From contig NZ_JABBYO010000007.1 of assembly GCF_012958305.1 (NCBI RefSeq), forward strand, positions 310,001 through 374,000: a stretch of DNA of 64,000 nt, written 5' to 3'. Below are positions 32,124 through 41,978 of the stretch, piece by piece. A program made the position numbers and the translations under genes. The notes under the pieces were generated by a model. The model made no database searches. It saw only the letters and a program-made list of their open reading frames with translations, and had not been told where the DNA came from. The stretch comes from Tautonia rosea. GTDB taxonomy: Bacteria; Planctomycetota; Planctomycetia; Isosphaerales; Isosphaeraceae. Every line of letters begins with the position of its first letter. Positions within the stretch are counted from its first letter, which is position 1.

Positions 32124-32540
32124 TCAGGGGTTGCTCGGCGGCTCGCAGAGTTCGGTAAGCACGCCGTGGGTGCTCTTGGGGTGGGCGAAGGCAATCCTCA
32201 TGTGGTGGGCCCCGGCACGGGGAGTCTCGTCAATCATGCGGAGCCCGGCAGCTTTCCACTCGGCGATCCGGTCTTCGATCCGATCGACCGTGAACGCGAC
32301 GTGGTGCATTCCCTCCCCTCGTTTTTCGAGAAAGGCGGCGATGGTACTGGTCGGGTCGGTCGGTTCGAGCAGTTCGAAGCGGACGTCACCGATCCGAAAG
32401 AAGCCGACGCGGACTTTTTGGTCGGCGACTTCCTCGATTCCTTCGAACTCGGCACCGAGGGTTTCTTCATAATAGGCTCGGTGATCGTCGATGGACTTCA
32501 CGGCGATCCCGAGATGATTGAGGGCTTTGACAGGGGCCAT
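32124..32540 (-). CDS. mce: Methylmalonyl-CoA epimerase
   Basis: The start at 32540 (MAPVKALNHLGIAVKSIDDH) gives 138 residues in the glyoxalase/VOC fold with the epimerase landmarks HLGIAVKSI, FFRIGDVRFELLEPTDP and HHVAFTVDRIEDRI. The metal ligands (His in NHLGIAV, His-His in GMHHVAF and a late Glu in LTELCEP) are visible. It interconverts the 2R and 2S epimers of methylmalonyl-CoA, linking the mutase to the transcarboxylase. It follows the biotin carrier gene by about 50 bases and precedes the sigma-54 activator gene. Its setting makes the assignment safe. Confidence 0.93.
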   Translation of the reverse strand: MAPVKALNHLGIAVKSIDDHRAYYEETLGAEFEGIEEVADQKVRVGFFRIGDVRFELLEPTDPTSTIAAFLEKRGEGMHHVAFTVDRIEDRIAEWKAAGLRMIDETPRAGAHHMRIAFAHPKSTHGVLTELCEPPSNP

Positions 32541-32589
32541 GACAAGGGTTCCTGTTCGGGAGTTCGGTAAGTTAAGGGCGAGGCCTGGG

Positions 32590-32979
32590 TTATTCGAACT
32601 CAATGAGGACCTGACCCTGCTGCACACCATCCCCCTCACCGGCATTGATCTTGGCAATGGTACCGGCGATCGGAGCAGTGATGACCGTCTCCATCTTCAT
32701 CGCTTCAAGGACGATGAGGATATCGTTCACCTGGATTGCCTGTCCGGGTTGCACGGCAACCCGAGAGACGACCCCCGCAAGTGGGCTGCGGCAGACCTTG
32801 CTTTCGTCGGCCACAAGAGCCTGGCCCGCCGAGGCCGGGGCGGGCGTTGCGGGGGTTGGTGCCCCGGATACCCGAGCATGCCCCAAGGGGGGCACATAGC
32901 TGTGCCGGGGAGTCTCCGGTTCGGCCACCTCGACTTCGACCTCGTACACGTTCCCATCAACGGTGATTTTGAGTTTCAA
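32590..32979 (-). CDS. Biotin carboxyl carrier subunit (transcarboxylase 1.3S-like)
   Basis: The 129-residue protein has a short N-terminal strand, an Ala/Pro/Thr-rich hinge (about residues 38-56), and a biotinyl domain with VLEAMKMETVI. Lys95 in this motif is the biotin attachment site. It should carry the carboxyl group between the 12S and 5S subunits. The hinge gives it the mobility expected of such carriers. It overlaps the small upstream gene by four bases and precedes the epimerase. No biotin carboxylase subunit is in the cluster, so the carrier most likely works in transcarboxylation rather than ATP-driven carboxylation. Confidence 0.9.
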   Translation of the reverse strand: MKLKITVDGNVYEVEVEVAEPETPRHSYVPPLGHARVSGAPTPATPAPASAGQALVADESKVCRSPLAGVVSRVAVQPGQAIQVNDILIVLEAMKMETVITAPIAGTIAKINAGEGDGVQQGQVLIEFE

Positions 32980-33293
32980 CGCTCGCTCCTACCATGCGGG
33001 ATCGCCAGGGTGTGCGAGGCCTGGACCGTGACGCGCCCCTGACGGGCCCAGGCGTCTGAGCCGAGGAGCCGGATCTGTCGCACATGGGCCCGCTTGCCGA
33101 GAAAGGCCGCGACTGCGGCGGCGATGACAAAGACGAGTTCCTGGTTGATCGGCGCAGCTGCCGAGGTGCCTGTTACGGTGGAGGCCCCCTTGGCTTCGAT
33201 GGCCGAGACGCGATCGGTGAGTTGCGCGACCTCGCGGCGGAGGGCGTCTACCGCCTCGACGAGCCTGATCAGGTCAGTCGGCTCGGGGTTCAT
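32976..33293 (-). CDS. Small accessory subunit of the methylmalonyl-CoA carboxyltransferase cluster
   Basis: The 105-residue product has an N-terminal coiled coil (LVEAVDALRREVAQLTDRVS), an Ala-rich hydrophobic helix (ELVFVIAAAVAAFLGKRA) and a C-terminal segment with GSDAWARQGRVTVQASHTL. Short proteins with IAAAVAAFLG and a Trp-ARQGR tail occur beside biotin-dependent decarboxylase and transcarboxylase genes, as gamma/OadG-like or assembly subunits; the exact family is not certain. The gene sits between the 12S and biotin-carrier genes and overlaps the latter by four bases. It is probably a structural subunit that docks the others. A membrane-embedded decarboxylase beta subunit is absent. Confidence 0.65.
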   Translation of the reverse strand: MNPEPTDLIRLVEAVDALRREVAQLTDRVSAIEAKGASTVTGTSAAAPINQELVFVIAAAVAAFLGKRAHVRQIRLLGSDAWARQGRVTVQASHTLAIPHGRSER

Positions 33294-33314
33294 GAGTGTG
33301 GTCCTCCGTTCGGG

Positions 33315-34877
33315 TTAAAGCGGGATGAGACCGTGCTTCTTCGGGGGCCGAACTTCTCGCTTGGCGTGAAGATACTCCAAGGCCTGGGCGAGATGCCGGC
33401 GAGTGTCGGCAGGTTCAATAATGTCGTCGACGAGGCCGCGACCAGCGGAAACATACGGGCTTGAGAAGGTTGATCGGTATTGATCGATCAGCTCGGCGCG
33501 GCGGGCGACCTTGTCTTGAGCCTCCTGCATCTCCTTGCGGAAAACGATCTCAACGGCTCCCTCAGCCCCCATGACGGCGACCTCGGCCGTGGGCCAGGCA
33601 AAGACGCGGTCGGCGCCGAGGTCCTTCGAGCACATGGCCAGGTGGGCACCACCATAAGACTTGCGAAGGATCACCTGGATCTTCGGGACTGTGGCCGCCG
33701 AGTAGGCAAAGAGCATCTTCGCGCCGTGCCGAATGATGCCGTCGTGCTCTTGCTTGACGCCGGGCAGGAAGCCGGGAACATCCACAAAGGTGACCAGAGG
33801 AACATTGAACGCATTGCAGAAGCGGATAAACCGGCTTGCCTTGGTCGACGCGTTTACATCGAGGACGCCCGAGAGGACCGACGGTTGGTTGGCGATTACA
33901 CCCACCGATCGGCCCAGAATGCGGGCGAAACCGACCACGATGTTGCGGGCATATCCTTCCTGAACTTCGAGGAAATCTCCCTGGTCCACGATCCCGCAGA
34001 TCACGTTGCGGATATCGTAGCCTTGCTTTGGTTCGACTGGGACGATCCGAGCCAGCTCGGGGTTCGGATCGACGTTGTTCTCTGAAGGGATTCGAGGCGG
34101 ATCCTCTAGATTATTCGCAGGCAGGAAGCTGAGCAGACGACGGCAGAGGTAGAGCGCATCCTCGTCGTTCTCGGCGATGAAGTGGGTGACACCGGAGAGG
34201 CTCATGTGGGCGTCGGGACCGCCGAGGGCCTCGGAGGTGATCTGCTCGCCGGTCACCTGTTTGATGACTTGCGGGCCGGTGATAAACATTTGCGATTGTC
34301 GCGTCTGGATAATGAAGTCGGTCAGCGCGGGTGAGTAGGCCGCTCCTCCCGCACAGGGACCACAGATCAAGGAGATCTGAGGGACCGCTCCAGACAATTG
34401 GACATTTGTGTAAAAAACTCGTCCATAGCCGGAGAGGGAATCGATCCCTTCCTGCACCCGGGCTCCACCGGAGTCATTGATGAAGATGAAGGGGCTGCCG
34501 GTATGCAGCGCTTGCTCCATCACATCGGCGACCTTGTTCGAATGCGTCTCGCCGGCTGAGCCTCCGAGAACGGTGAAGTCCTGGCTGGCGAGGTGGACGA
34601 GTCTGCCGTCGATCGAGCCGGCCCCGGTGACGACGCCATCGGCGGGAACCTCCTTCCCCGCCATGCCGAAGTGGACCTGGCGATGCTGGGCGAAGAGGCC
34701 GAACTCCTCGAAGCTGTCGGGGTCGAGCAGGGTGCTGACACGCTCTCGGGCCGTCAGCTTGCCTTGATCCTTCTGCTTGGCCAGGCGATCGGGACCGCCT
34801 CCCTGACGGAGATGTTCCTTTCGGGCGCGGAGTTCCGCGACCAAATCGTCCATCGTTTTCTTCGCATTGCCGCTCAT
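33315..34877 (-). CDS. Acyl-CoA carboxyltransferase beta subunit (transcarboxylase 12S / methylmalonyl-CoA type)
   Basis: The 520-residue protein is a full-length carboxyltransferase of the PccB/12S type. Landmarks are KLTARERVSTLLDPDSFEEF near the N terminus, HLASQDFTVLGGSAGETHSN, FINDSGGARVQEGI and a C-terminal half with FVDVPGFLPGVKQEHDGII and LRKSYGGAHLAMCSKDLGAD. The two oxyanion-hole-type glycine segments are visible. It transfers carboxyl between methylmalonyl-CoA or propionyl-CoA and biotin. Its neighbours (biotin carrier, 5S and mutase) and the missing biotin carboxylase favour a transcarboxylase over a propionyl-CoA carboxylase. It is the third gene after the mutase genes in the same transcript. 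Confidence 0.92.
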   Translation of the reverse strand: MSGNAKKTMDDLVAELRARKEHLRQGGGPDRLAKQKDQGKLTARERVSTLLDPDSFEEFGLFAQHRQVHFGMAGKEVPADGVVTGAGSIDGRLVHLASQDFTVLGGSAGETHSNKVADVMEQALHTGSPFIFINDSGGARVQEGIDSLSGYGRVFYTNVQLSGAVPQISLICGPCAGGAAYSPALTDFIIQTRQSQMFITGPQVIKQVTGEQITSEALGGPDAHMSLSGVTHFIAENDEDALYLCRRLLSFLPANNLEDPPRIPSENNVDPNPELARIVPVEPKQGYDIRNVICGIVDQGDFLEVQEGYARNIVVGFARILGRSVGVIANQPSVLSGVLDVNASTKASRFIRFCNAFNVPLVTFVDVPGFLPGVKQEHDGIIRHGAKMLFAYSAATVPKIQVILRKSYGGAHLAMCSKDLGADRVFAWPTAEVAVMGAEGAVEIVFRKEMQEAQDKVARRAELIDQYRSTFSSPYVSAGRGLVDDIIEPADTRRHLAQALEYLHAKREVRPPKKHGLIPL

Positions 34878-34898
34878 CGCTTCCTGTCCTTTCTCGGA

Positions 34899-36413
34899 TC
34901 ACGAGGGCTCGACGGTCACCGCGTGGCTCGTGTTGCCGATGCGGACCTGGTAGGTGATGGGGCTCGTGACGGGGCCTTTCGCGTCGATGGCCTTGGCGGC
35001 CGGGCTGGCGGCGGCAGCCGCAGCAGCCGCCGTGACCGGATCCCTGCCCAGATTTTTCGGGCCTTCGCTGCGGTGGGCAAAGAACTTGGGAGCGACTTGC
35101 GGGAACATCGCGTAGGTCAAGACGTCTTCATCCGATCCGTTGCAACCTTCGAGGGCAAGGGCCTTCCCTCGTAATTCTTCCCACTCGGGCTTGAGCAGGT
35201 CAGCGGGTCGGGTGGTGATCGGCTCTTTCTTGGCATGTGCGGCCGCAAGGGCGATGACCTCAGGGTCGCGATCGCCGATGGTCTCGCCGTAATACCCGAG
35301 CATCAGATCGGCGAACTCTCCGGTAAGGACCTTGTAGGGACCCATCATCACATTGAACACTGCCTGAGTGCCAACGATCTGGCTCGACGGCGTGACCAAC
35401 GGCGGATAGCCGGCCGCCTTGCGGACGTTGGGTACCTCGTTCAGCACGTCCTTCACACGGTCGCCTGCCCCTTGCTGCTTGAGCTGGCTTTCCATGTTGG
35501 AAATCATGCCGCCAGGAATCTGGCTGTCGAAAATCTCGGTCTCGACCCCGACGAACTTCGACTCGAACTCGGCATATCGGGGGCGAATCTTGGCGAAGTG
35601 ATCCTTGATCTTTAGTAGGCGAGCCTTGTCGAGCCGGGTCGTGTAGTCAGTCGCCTGGAGCATCTCGACAAGCGCTTCGGTCGGATTATGGCCGGGGCCG
35701 AGGCTCAGGGAGGAGATGCAGGTGTCCACAATGTCAGCGCCGGCCTCGATCGCCTTCATCAGGCTGACGAGCGTGACGCCGGTGGTGGCGTGAACATGGA
35801 CATGGACCAGCGTATCCTCGCCGCAGGCCTCCTTGATCCCTTTGACGATCTCGAAAGCCGGCTGTGGGCGCAAGAGCGCGGCCATGTCCTTGATGCAAAT
35901 GGAGTCGCAGCCGAGATCCTGCAACTGCTTGGCCATTTCGATGAACTTGTCGACCGTGTGCAAAGGGGAGGTCGTGTAGCAGATCGTTCCCTCGGCGTGC
36001 TTGCCGGTGCGTCGGACGGCTTCGAGAGCGCGGCGAAGATTTCGGATGTCGTTCAATGCGTCGAAGACGCGGAAGACATCCATCCCGTTCTCGGCCGATT
36101 TGTCAACGAAGCGGTCGACGACGGTGTCTTCGTAGTGACGGTAGCCGAGCAGGTTTTGCCCGCGGAGGAGCATCTGCAATCGGCTGTTGGGCATAAGTTT
36201 GCGGAAAGTGCGCAGGCGTTCCCAGGGGTCTTCGTTGAGGAAGCGGATGCAGGAGTCGTAGGTCGCCCCTCCCCAGCACTCAACACTCCAGTAACCGGCC
36301 TGGTCGATGTCTTCGCAAATGGGTGTCATGTCCTCAAGAGCCATCCGGGTGGCCAGGAGGCTCTGATGACCGTCTCGGAGGGCGAGCTCCGTGACCTCGA
36401 CCGTTCGTGGCAT
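34899..36413 (-). CDS. Methylmalonyl-CoA transcarboxylase 5S / oxaloacetate decarboxylase alpha-like subunit
   Basis: The ATG at 36413 (MPRTVEVTELALRDGHQS) gives 504 residues with an HMG-CoA-lyase-type TIM barrel: ALRDGHQS, VECWGGATYDSCIRFL, CIKDMAALLRPQ and the metal-binding HVHVHATTG. The conserved carboxylase half follows (FDSQIPGGMISNMESQL, ATDYTTRLD). The C-terminal 50 residues are Ala-rich. This subunit exchanges carboxyl between biotin and pyruvate/oxaloacetate. It occurs with the 12S and 1.3S partners, lacks its own biotin domain and is not followed by a decarboxylase beta subunit, so it is best called transcarboxylase 5S. Upstream in-frame residues belong to the gap after MeaB. Confidence 0.9.
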   Translation of the reverse strand: MPRTVEVTELALRDGHQSLLATRMALEDMTPICEDIDQAGYWSVECWGGATYDSCIRFLNEDPWERLRTFRKLMPNSRLQMLLRGQNLLGYRHYEDTVVDRFVDKSAENGMDVFRVFDALNDIRNLRRALEAVRRTGKHAEGTICYTTSPLHTVDKFIEMAKQLQDLGCDSICIKDMAALLRPQPAFEIVKGIKEACGEDTLVHVHVHATTGVTLVSLMKAIEAGADIVDTCISSLSLGPGHNPTEALVEMLQATDYTTRLDKARLLKIKDHFAKIRPRYAEFESKFVGVETEIFDSQIPGGMISNMESQLKQQGAGDRVKDVLNEVPNVRKAAGYPPLVTPSSQIVGTQAVFNVMMGPYKVLTGEFADLMLGYYGETIGDRDPEVIALAAAHAKKEPITTRPADLLKPEWEELRGKALALEGCNGSDEDVLTYAMFPQVAPKFFAHRSEGPKNLGRDPVTAAAAAAAASPAAKAIDAKGPVTSPITYQVRIGNTSHAVTVEPS

Positions 36414-36498
36414 CGTTCGGGGCTCCAATCGAGGAGATGGGGGGTTAATCATTCGGAAGAGAGGAAGGGGGGAGAGCAGCGTCAGGCTCGACGTCGGT

Positions 36499-37572
36499 CT
36501 ATAGGCGGGGGGGAGCGCCCGGGAGGCCGAGGGCATCGATCAGCCGATCTGCGGCGGCCGAGGCGGTGAGCTGGCCCTCGCGGACCTCCGACTCAAGCTC
36601 CGCCGCCAGTTTTGCGATGCCCGGACCTTCCTTCAGGATACGCTGCAAATGGTCGTTCACCAGATCCCACATCCAGCGAATTGCCTGGCTCTGCCGTCGT
36701 TGGTGGAAGACCCCGACACGTTTGAGGGTCTCACGATGTTTGAGCACTGCATTCCAGATCGCGTCGAGTCCGAGATTCTCCAGGGCGCTGCAGGCCAGGA
36801 CCGGCGGTTGCCAGGGGCTTTCGGGCGGGTGCATGACGCGCAGAGCATTCTGATACTGGTTCACCGCGCGGAGGACATTCGGCCGGTTGCTGCCGTCGGC
36901 CTTGTTGACAGCGAGCAGATCGATCATCTCGATCAGCCCTCGCTTGATTCCCTGCAACTCGTCTCCGGCTCCGGCGATCAGGACCGCGAGAAACGTATCA
37001 ACCATGTCGGCAACAGTCGTCTCGGACTGGCCGACGCCGACGGTTTCGACCATCACAACATCGAATCCGGCGGCTTCGCAGGCGAGCATCGTTTCCCGGG
37101 TACTACCGGCCACACCGCCGAGGGTTGCCCCGCTCGGGGAGGGGCGGATGTAGGCGTTCGGTTCGAGGCTCAGGCGTTCCATTCGAGTTTTGTCGCCGAG
37201 AATGCTGCCCCCGGTCACTCGGCTGGACGGGTCGATCGTCAGCACGGCGACTCGGTGGCCGGCAAGGATCAGGTTGAGGCCCAGGGCATCGATCAAAGTG
37301 CTCTTGCCCGCGCCGGGGACTCCCGTGATTCCCAGGCGGATCGATTGACCGGCGTGCGGCAGCAGCTTGTTGAGAACGCGGCGAGCCAGCTCTCGATCTT
37401 CGGCCCGTCGCGATTCGATGAGGGTGATGAACCGGCTGAGCACGCCTCGCGATCGTGCCAGAACCCCCTCGACGTACTGCTCGGCGGTCAGACGTCGTCG
37501 TGGGGGGGGAATCGGGGGCTCGGGCGGGAGCGTCATGGTGGGCTCAAGGTCAGGGCGCGGGCCATCGGTCAT
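36499..37572 (-). CDS. meaB: Methylmalonyl-CoA mutase chaperone GTPase MeaB
   Basis: The 357-residue G3E-type GTPase has GITGVPGAGKSTLID (P-loop), LTIDPSSRVTGGSILGDKTR (switch region), ETVGVGQSETTVADMVDTF and NKADGSN (G4). The N-terminal region is Pro-rich and the C-terminal helical extension is the MeaB dimerisation arm. MeaB loads cobalamin and protects methylmalonyl-CoA mutase. The gene lies 12 bases after mutB, as is usual. An ATG 12 codons further in is an alternative start. Confidence 0.95.
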   Translation of the reverse strand: MTDGPRPDLEPTMTLPPEPPIPPPRRRLTAEQYVEGVLARSRGVLSRFITLIESRRAEDRELARRVLNKLLPHAGQSIRLGITGVPGAGKSTLIDALGLNLILAGHRVAVLTIDPSSRVTGGSILGDKTRMERLSLEPNAYIRPSPSGATLGGVAGSTRETMLACEAAGFDVVMVETVGVGQSETTVADMVDTFLAVLIAGAGDELQGIKRGLIEMIDLLAVNKADGSNRPNVLRAVNQYQNALRVMHPPESPWQPPVLACSALENLGLDAIWNAVLKHRETLKRVGVFHQRRQSQAIRWMWDLVNDHLQRILKEGPGIAKLAAELESEVREGQLTASAAADRLIDALGLPGAPPRL

Positions 37573-37584
37573 GGTCCGGATGCG

Positions 37585-39789
37585 TCAAGCAGCGCCGGCG
37601 GGTTCCTCGTGGTCCTGCGGATCGAGCAGGTTGAGCAGCTTGAGGGCCGCGTCGGTGATCACGGTCCCGGGACCGAAGACGGCGACTGCGCCCGAGCGGT
37701 ACAGTTCCTCGTAATCCTGAGGAGGAATCACCCCGCCGACGACCACAAGAATGTCGTCGCGGCCAAGGTCGTCGAGCGCTTTGCGAATCGCTGGGACGAG
37801 CGTCAGATGACCGGCCGCGAGGGAGCTGACGCCGACGAGATGGACATCGTTGTCCACGGCCACTCGGGCGGCTTCCTCGGGGGTCTGGAACAGGGAGCCG
37901 ACATCAACATCGAAGCCGAAGTCGGCGAAGGCGGTAGCCACGACCTGCTGGCCGCGGTCGTGGCCGTCCTGACCGAGCTTGGCAATGAGAATCCGGGGGC
38001 GTCGCCCTTCGTGTTCGAGGAACTGCTCGACCCGCTGCTGCACGCGAGCAACGGCCCCATTCCGCTCGCCGAACTGGCGGGCATAAACGCCGCTGATCTC
38101 GTGCATCTCGGCCTTGTGGCGGCCGTAGATCTTTTCGAGGGCGAGGCTGATCTCGCCGCCGGTGGCTCGGGCTCGGGCTGCGGCAATCGCCAGTTCGAGC
38201 ATATTACCCGAGCCGGAGCGAGCAGCCTCGGTCAGGGCGTTGAGCGCGGAATCGACGACACCTTGATCGCGGTTCGCTCGCAGCTCGGCCAGGCGGCGGA
38301 CCTGAGCCTCACGGACGGCGTGATTGTCGACCTTAAGAACCTTGATTGGATCTTCGCGCTCAAGAATGTACTTGTTTACGCCAACAATAGTTTGCACGCC
38401 CGAATCGATGTCGGCCTGGGTCCGTGCGGCGGCCTCCTCGATCCTCATCTTGGGGATGCCGGCCTCCAGGGCCTTGGCCATGCCGCCAAGCTGCTCGACC
38501 TCGTACAGATGCGCCCAGGCCCGGTGGGCCAGTTCGTGGGTCAGACGCTCGATAAAATAGCTGCCTCCCCAGGGATCGACCACCATGTCGGTGTCGGTTT
38601 CTTCCTGAAGGAAGAGTTGAGTGTTGCGAGCAATTCGGGCGGAAAAATCGGTCGGAAGCGCAAGTGCTTCATCAAGCGAGTTGGTGTGCAGACTCTGGGT
38701 GTGTCCCTGAGTCGCGCCCATCGCTTCAATGCAAGTTCGGATGACGTTGTTGTAGACGTCCTGCGCGGTCAGGCTCCAGCCGCTGGTCTGGCTGTGGGTG
38801 CGGAGTGACATGCTCTTGGGGTTCTTCGGGTCGAACCCCTTGACGATCTTCGCCCAAAGGAGGCGAGCCGCGCGAAGTTTAGCGATCTCCATGAAGATGT
38901 CTTTGCCAATCGCCCAGAAGAAGGAGAGGCGAGGGGCAAACTCATCAATACTCAAGCCTGCCCGGATGCCAGAGCGGAGATACTCGAGCCCATCAGCCAT
39001 CGTATAGGCGAGTTCGAGGTCGGCCGTTGCACCGGCCTCCTGCATATGGTATCCGCTAATGCTGATGCTATTGAATTTCGGCATGTGAGCCGAGGTGTAT
39101 CGGAAAATATCGGAGATGAGCCGCATGCTCGGCTCGGGTGGATAGATATAGGTGTTTCGAACCATGAACTCCTTGAGGATGTCGTTCTGAATCGTTCCAG
39201 CGAGTTTTGCCTGAGGAACCCCCTGTTCCTCGGCGGCGACAATGTAGAGCGCCATCACCGGAAGGACTGCGCCATTCATGGTCATCGAAACGCTGATGTC
39301 GCCCAGGGGAATGCCGTCGAAGAGGATCTTCATGTCGAGGATGCTATCGACGGCCACGCCGGCCATGCCCACGTCGGCGGCGACTCTGGGGTTGTCCGAG
39401 TCGTAACCGCGGTGGGTCGGCAGGTCGAAGGCGACGGAGAGCCCTTTCTGACCGGCCGCGAGGTTGCGGCGGTAGAAGGCGTTCGACTCCTCGGCCGTCG
39501 AGAACCCGGCGTACTGCCGGACGGTCCAGGGGCGGACGACGTACATCGTGGTGTACGGCCCCCGGACGAACGGCGGGAGGCCGGGCATCGTCTGAAGGTG
39601 GTCCAGTCCGTCGAGGTCGCTTGACGAGTAAAGCGGCCGGACGGGAATTCCCTCGGGCGTCGGACGGGCGAGGGAGTCGATTGGTCGACCGGCCTCGGCC
39701 TCGGCGGCGGTTTGCCAACTTCGTCGATCGACCGAAGCTGACGAGCCACCCTGCCAGGGAACGTCCTTGAAGTTCGGGATCGTGCTCAT
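37585..39789 (-). CDS. mutB: Methylmalonyl-CoA mutase large (catalytic) subunit
   Basis: The 734-residue subunit has an N-terminal substrate barrel ([40 protein letters not shown]) and a C-terminal cobalamin domain with the DGHDRG motif; by count the axial His is residue 610. It rearranges methylmalonyl-CoA and succinyl-CoA with adenosylcobalamin. It overlaps the mutA stop by four bases (ATGA) and precedes meaB, so the three are coupled. The two-gene MutAB form is that of Propionibacterium and not the single-chain mitochondrial form. Confidence 0.96.
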   Translation of the reverse strand: MSTIPNFKDVPWQGGSSASVDRRSWQTAAEAEAGRPIDSLARPTPEGIPVRPLYSSSDLDGLDHLQTMPGLPPFVRGPYTTMYVVRPWTVRQYAGFSTAEESNAFYRRNLAAGQKGLSVAFDLPTHRGYDSDNPRVAADVGMAGVAVDSILDMKILFDGIPLGDISVSMTMNGAVLPVMALYIVAAEEQGVPQAKLAGTIQNDILKEFMVRNTYIYPPEPSMRLISDIFRYTSAHMPKFNSISISGYHMQEAGATADLELAYTMADGLEYLRSGIRAGLSIDEFAPRLSFFWAIGKDIFMEIAKLRAARLLWAKIVKGFDPKNPKSMSLRTHSQTSGWSLTAQDVYNNVIRTCIEAMGATQGHTQSLHTNSLDEALALPTDFSARIARNTQLFLQEETDTDMVVDPWGGSYFIERLTHELAHRAWAHLYEVEQLGGMAKALEAGIPKMRIEEAAARTQADIDSGVQTIVGVNKYILEREDPIKVLKVDNHAVREAQVRRLAELRANRDQGVVDSALNALTEAARSGSGNMLELAIAAARARATGGEISLALEKIYGRHKAEMHEISGVYARQFGERNGAVARVQQRVEQFLEHEGRRPRILIAKLGQDGHDRGQQVVATAFADFGFDVDVGSLFQTPEEAARVAVDNDVHLVGVSSLAAGHLTLVPAIRKALDDLGRDDILVVVGGVIPPQDYEELYRSGAVAVFGPGTVITDAALKLLNLLDPQDHEEPAGAA

Positions 39790-41936
39790 TGCAGGGCCCC
39801 TTCCTCACGCAGCAGATCCCGGAGCGTCCCCAGGACATCGCATCGAATGAAAATGAATCGATCAACCCCCGCCGCGCGGTATCGGGCCTCGCCCGCTCCC
39901 GGATTGCCCGCCAGGACGACGGTTCGAGCCCCGGCGGCTTTCAAGGACACGGCCAGAGGTTCGGCCAAAGCGTCGTAGTTCACATCGGTTGAGCAGATGA
40001 CGGCAATCTTCGCTCCACTCTGGGTGAAGGCGTCGACGGCAGCCTGTGGATCCGTGAACCCGCTGTTGTTGACCTCCTCGAAGCCACCGGCCTGGAAGAA
40101 GTTGACAGCGTAGGTCGATCGGGCGATGAACTCGGCTGGCTTCCCCAGGTTGGCCAGGAAGACGCGGGGACGCTGGCCGGTCTGCTCGGCGAGCTGGTCT
40201 GCGGCCGCCCGGAGTTCTTCGAACGCGGCGGCGTAGGGATGAACAGCCAGGGGAGTGACCTGGGCCGGTTCGCGCCCGGACGAGGCCCCCACGAGGGTCG
40301 AGTGGATTTGGCCAAGCGTCGCCCCTTCGAGCGCGGCTTGCACGGCGGCCTCGGTCAGTGAGCCGGGTGCGCGGTTCGTATCGCGAGCGATCTCGGCAAC
40401 GATCCTCAGCGCATCGCCGCACTGATGGTCCCGACGCCAGGCGACGAGCCGGGTCGAGGCCTCGGCCCGGAGCCGGGCGTAGTCGGGGCGGGTGCGGACG
40501 AGCCGTTCCTCACGCACGTCGGGGTGCTCGGTCACGCCAGTCACGACGAGCTTGCGAGTGGCGATGTCCTTGCCTCTCGCGGTTTCAACGGCCGCAATCT
40601 GCTCGGCGACCCAGCCGTCGAGGCAGGCGGCAATCATCCCGCCTCGTCCTTCGACCTGCTGAAGAATTCCCCAGGCCGATTCCGCCAGTTGGTCAGTCAG
40701 GGTTTCGAGGAACCAGGACCCTCCGGCCGGGTCGATCACGCGGTTCAGATGCGATTCTTCCTGCAGGATGATCTGCGTATTGCGGGCCAGGTGCCGGGTA
40801 AACTGGTCACTCAGGCCGATGGCGGCGTCCATCGGCGCCGTGCCGATGGCGTCGGCACCACCCACGGCTCCAGCGAAGCAGCAGACTGTGTTTCGCAAGA
40901 GATTAACCCAGGGATCGACGCTCGTGAGCACGCGACGGCTGGTCCGTGCTCGAAGTTGCATTGTACGGCCAGAATCGGGATTGCCCCCGCACTCGGCGAC
41001 CACGCGGGCCCACATCGCCCGCAGCGCACGGAGCTTGGCGATCGCCCGAAAGAACTGAGTGCCGAGGCTTACCCCGAAGGCGATTTGCCGGGCTGCCGTA
41101 TTCACATCGAGCCCGGCAGCCGTCATAGCCCTCAGGTATTCGAGCCCCGTGGCCACGGCGAAGGCGAGGTCCTGGGTGCTCGACGCGCCGGCATGGTGGT
41201 ACGGGCCGGTGCCGACCTCGACGGCCGTGGCGTTCGGATACTTCGACGCAGTCCAGACGGCCAGATCAGCCAGGTCGCTCAACGCCGAGTCGAGCGGGGC
41301 ACCGAGCCGACCTTCTCGCATCAATGCGCCGATCGGATCGGCATTGAAGGCACATCGGACGGACGCCGGGTTGATCGCTCGCCGTTGGAGTTGAGCGGCC
41401 AGCAGGGCCGCACCGGGAAGAAACGCTCCGCCGCAGTCGATCGAGATGGGAGCAATGTCGAGCCGCACGGCTTCAAGGACGCGGTCGAAATCGACGAGGG
41501 AATACGCCATCACCCCATCGTGCCCAGCGAGGCCGATGGCAGCGCGATCATCGGCGTCGAGCCCGGCGCAGGCGGCGGCATCGAGCCGAAGCTGAATCGA
41601 GCTGACGCCGTGTTCCAGATCGTCGAGAATTGCCCGGTTCGCTTCGACCGGGTCGGGATGCAGGTGCTCCTGGCGAATATCCCAGCCCGAGACGGCATTG
41701 CCGAGCACGCGGTCGCCCCGGGTCAGAGGGGCGAAGCCGGGGAACCCGGACGGGTCGCCGTCCGACGACCAGTGGTCGGCGGTATAGAGCGGCTGGATGT
41801 CGATGCCTTCAAAGGTCCGGCCGACGAGTTTTTTCTCGAACGGAGCACCTTTGAGTTCGGCTTCGGCATTGGTCCGCCATTGCTCGTACGAGCTGGGGGG
41901 AAAATCGGCAGTGATGTTCAGACTTTTCTCGATCAT
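39786..41936 (-). CDS. mutA: Methylmalonyl-CoA mutase small subunit
   Basis: From the ATG at 41936 ([20 protein letters not shown]), with AGGAG eight bases upstream, the 716-residue product has the mutase small-subunit fold. The C-terminal domain ([20 protein letters not shown]) lacks the DxHxxG cobalamin motif, as expected of the non-catalytic partner. It forms a heterodimer with MutB. An eight-residue upstream extension is possible but has no ribosome binding site. It is preceded by the CoA transferase gene at a 42-base gap. Confidence 0.93.
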   Translation of the reverse strand: MIEKSLNITADFPPSSYEQWRTNAEAELKGAPFEKKLVGRTFEGIDIQPLYTADHWSSDGDPSGFPGFAPLTRGDRVLGNAVSGWDIRQEHLHPDPVEANRAILDDLEHGVSSIQLRLDAAACAGLDADDRAAIGLAGHDGVMAYSLVDFDRVLEAVRLDIAPISIDCGGAFLPGAALLAAQLQRRAINPASVRCAFNADPIGALMREGRLGAPLDSALSDLADLAVWTASKYPNATAVEVGTGPYHHAGASSTQDLAFAVATGLEYLRAMTAAGLDVNTAARQIAFGVSLGTQFFRAIAKLRALRAMWARVVAECGGNPDSGRTMQLRARTSRRVLTSVDPWVNLLRNTVCCFAGAVGGADAIGTAPMDAAIGLSDQFTRHLARNTQIILQEESHLNRVIDPAGGSWFLETLTDQLAESAWGILQQVEGRGGMIAACLDGWVAEQIAAVETARGKDIATRKLVVTGVTEHPDVREERLVRTRPDYARLRAEASTRLVAWRRDHQCGDALRIVAEIARDTNRAPGSLTEAAVQAALEGATLGQIHSTLVGASSGREPAQVTPLAVHPYAAAFEELRAAADQLAEQTGQRPRVFLANLGKPAEFIARSTYAVNFFQAGGFEEVNNSGFTDPQAAVDAFTQSGAKIAVICSTDVNYDALAEPLAVSLKAAGARTVVLAGNPGAGEARYRAAGVDRFIFIRCDVLGTLRDLLREEGALQ

Positions 41937-41978
41937 GATCGTTCTCTCCTTTCGGGCCAAAGGGCGGCCCTTGCCGTG

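Noticed and set aside
36649-38808. 719-codon open frame on the plus strand across meaB and mutB
   Set aside because: It is antisense to two well-conserved genes and its product has no family resemblance; long antisense frames are expected at this GC content.
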